From Enoplolaimus lenunculus (lineage: Eukaryota; Nematoda; Enoplea; Enoplida; Thoracostomopsidae): 64,000 nt of DNA. Position 1 is the first letter of the stretch. Each line of letters opens with the position of its first letter. The notes below the pieces were generated by a model, which was given only the letters and a program-made list of their open reading frames with translations, was not told the origin of the DNA and made no database searches. Below, piece by piece: positions 62,882 to 64,000 of the stretch. The translations under genes and the position numbers were made by a program. The stretch spans positions 1 through 64,000 of the forward strand of contig JASANG010002048.1 in the NCBI GenBank assembly GCA_030248215.1. Direction: 5' to 3'.

Positions 62882-63595
62882 CAGTTTGTATAATCTGTTT
62901 GCTTTTTCTTTTCGAAATACCACTTATTACAGTATGTTTGCGTGGTAATAATGCTTTGCGCGATATTTTTTTCTTCGCTGCAGTCAAAAGCACCACTATT
63001 TAGCTTAACCTGCGCTGCATTTGTTGTCTTTTCTATTTTAGTTGGTATCAGGCGGTCCTAATCACTGCACAGTACAGTAATGTTCTTGGTTAACATCACT
63101 TTAACGCGTGTCTTAATCATAGGTGCAGCCAGAATTTTTGTTTGGAATGCAACCAAAGTAAGAATAAATTAAAATTGCAAAATTACGCTTCCGATTGATT
63201 GTGCAATCGGAATCGCGACTCTTTGAAGCAGAATTCTAAAAGCCCAAAAGAAGCTTAACCTAAGCTCCGTCCAAAAAATATTCTCAACATTTGAGACTAC
63301 TCTACTGCGGTCTTGTAAGAAACAAGCCAGCGGGGCACTACACTGGTACAAATCTGTATTTATCTTTCAAAAATTAGTTTGAACGACATGTAGTTTCGAT
63401 ATTTTCTATTGGGTTTAGTTTAAAAGCTCAACCGAATTGAGTGTTCAATTGTGGTGATGTGTTGTATTGGCAGCTGAAGTGCAATAATAATTTATCGTTG
63501 CATGTTAGTGGCATTGACCTCACGATTTTGTCATATCCGGTGAACTCATCGCGGTTTTACCGAATCCAAACCTTGTCGTTGAAAAAGCGCTCAAT

Positions 63596-63949
63596 CAGGG
63601 TGGCAACAAAGGTTCGGATTCGGCCAAAATTTGAGCTTCGGATTCGGTTGTGGAAAAACCGAATCCAACAAAGTTCGGCAATATGTTTTTTTTCATTTTT
63701 AAGCAATAAAAAAATTTTAAATACCTTGCTATAAAAATCAATATTTTTTATTTCAGGTGAGAAATGTCAGAACTGACGTCGTGACGAAATATATTAACGT
63801 ATTAGAAGTTATACGGCTGGCATTGCGTTGATATTCTGAAACAAGTTATAGATATATCTGAAATTTGCAACATGCAGGATTCGGATTCGGATTTGGCAAA
63901 TTAGCACTGGATTTGGATTCCGTCAAATCGTCGATTCCGTGCCACCCTG
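63596..63949. mobile_element. hAT MITE with CCGAATCC iterons, perfect 8 bp target duplication
   Basis: Left end CAGGGTGGCAACAAAGGTTC, right end GATTCCGTGCCACCCTG. The flanks are identical 8-mers, CGCTCAAT at 63588-63595 and 63950-63957. Relative to the 60985 copy it lies in the opposite orientation. The perfect duplication suggests a younger insertion. Confidence 0.9.
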
Positions 63950-64000
63950 CGCTCAATATATTTCAAAGTATTCTATGTAAAAGTTATTCAATTTCCGGTT

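Larger units (their letters stand above)
59010..64000. other. CCT4: CCT4 intron 11 (open-ended in this window)
   Basis: After the GTAAGT donor at 59010 no sequence resembling the last CCT-delta exon (GGISNI...) is seen, so the intron exceeds 5 kb. It holds five or more MITEs (59407 on, 59886-60183, 60985-61347, 62009-62186, 62514-62881, 63596-63949) and the exon-like frame at 60512-60913. Confidence 0.7.

Overview
The window is AT-rich animal nuclear DNA: spliced genes with GT-AG introns, tRNA-derived SINE-like repeats, a long microsatellite and very many small inverted-repeat elements. The recognisable proteins are metazoan: a diacylglycerol lipase alpha, chaperonin subunit CCT-delta and an astacin-family metalloprotease. 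The repeats and compact exons suggest an invertebrate. The species cannot be named from this sequence; a tunicate-like or other marine invertebrate is only a guess.

Layout. 1-1600: two inverted arrays of a ~75-80 bp minisatellite, looking like a foldback element. 2629-2847: a short direct-plus-inverted repeat. 3540-3976: a miniature inverted-repeat transposon (MITE) with a TA target duplication. 4048-8156 (minus): an astacin gene, four exons found (signal peptide, propeptide, two protease exons); the C-terminal exon(s) were not found. 11179-33388 (minus): an essentially complete DAGLA gene, 20 coding exons built here by translation and phase matching, about 1159 codons, with catalytic Ser518, Asp570 and His735. 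Its introns are full of MITEs and hold a striking tandem array of ~220 bp hairpin units (27322-28802). 33389-48600: about 15 kb with no gene I can support, holding MITEs, a 127-unit (CAA)n microsatellite (43203-43583) and foldback-type elements. 48604-51021: a tRNA-like SINE followed by fragments of dead DNA transposons (a BED-finger hAT and a pogo/Tigger DDE transposase), with a hAT MITE between them. 51779-59009 (plus): eleven exons of CCT4 (503 codons); the last exon must lie beyond 64000. 59010-64000: CCT4 intron 11, with several MITEs and one orphan exon-like ORF.

The three genes have unrelated jobs (endocannabinoid 2-AG synthesis, cytosolic protein folding, secreted proteolysis) and show no operon-like arrangement. 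The main unusual theme is the repeat landscape. At least eight MITE families each carry their own short motif repeated many times between the terminal inverted repeats (for example GGCTTA, GGAAACG, CCGAATCC, CCGG, CGACAA, TCATATGA, TTAAGTA, AACTCA). Several have clean target duplications: 8 bp for hAT-like families, 9 bp for one Mutator-like element, TA for one mariner-like element. A second theme is that both large genes carry a tandem duplication made of an intron 3' end plus the first ~35-40 nt of the following exon, giving a decoy splice acceptor. No retroviral, LTR or other capsid-bearing element was recognised.
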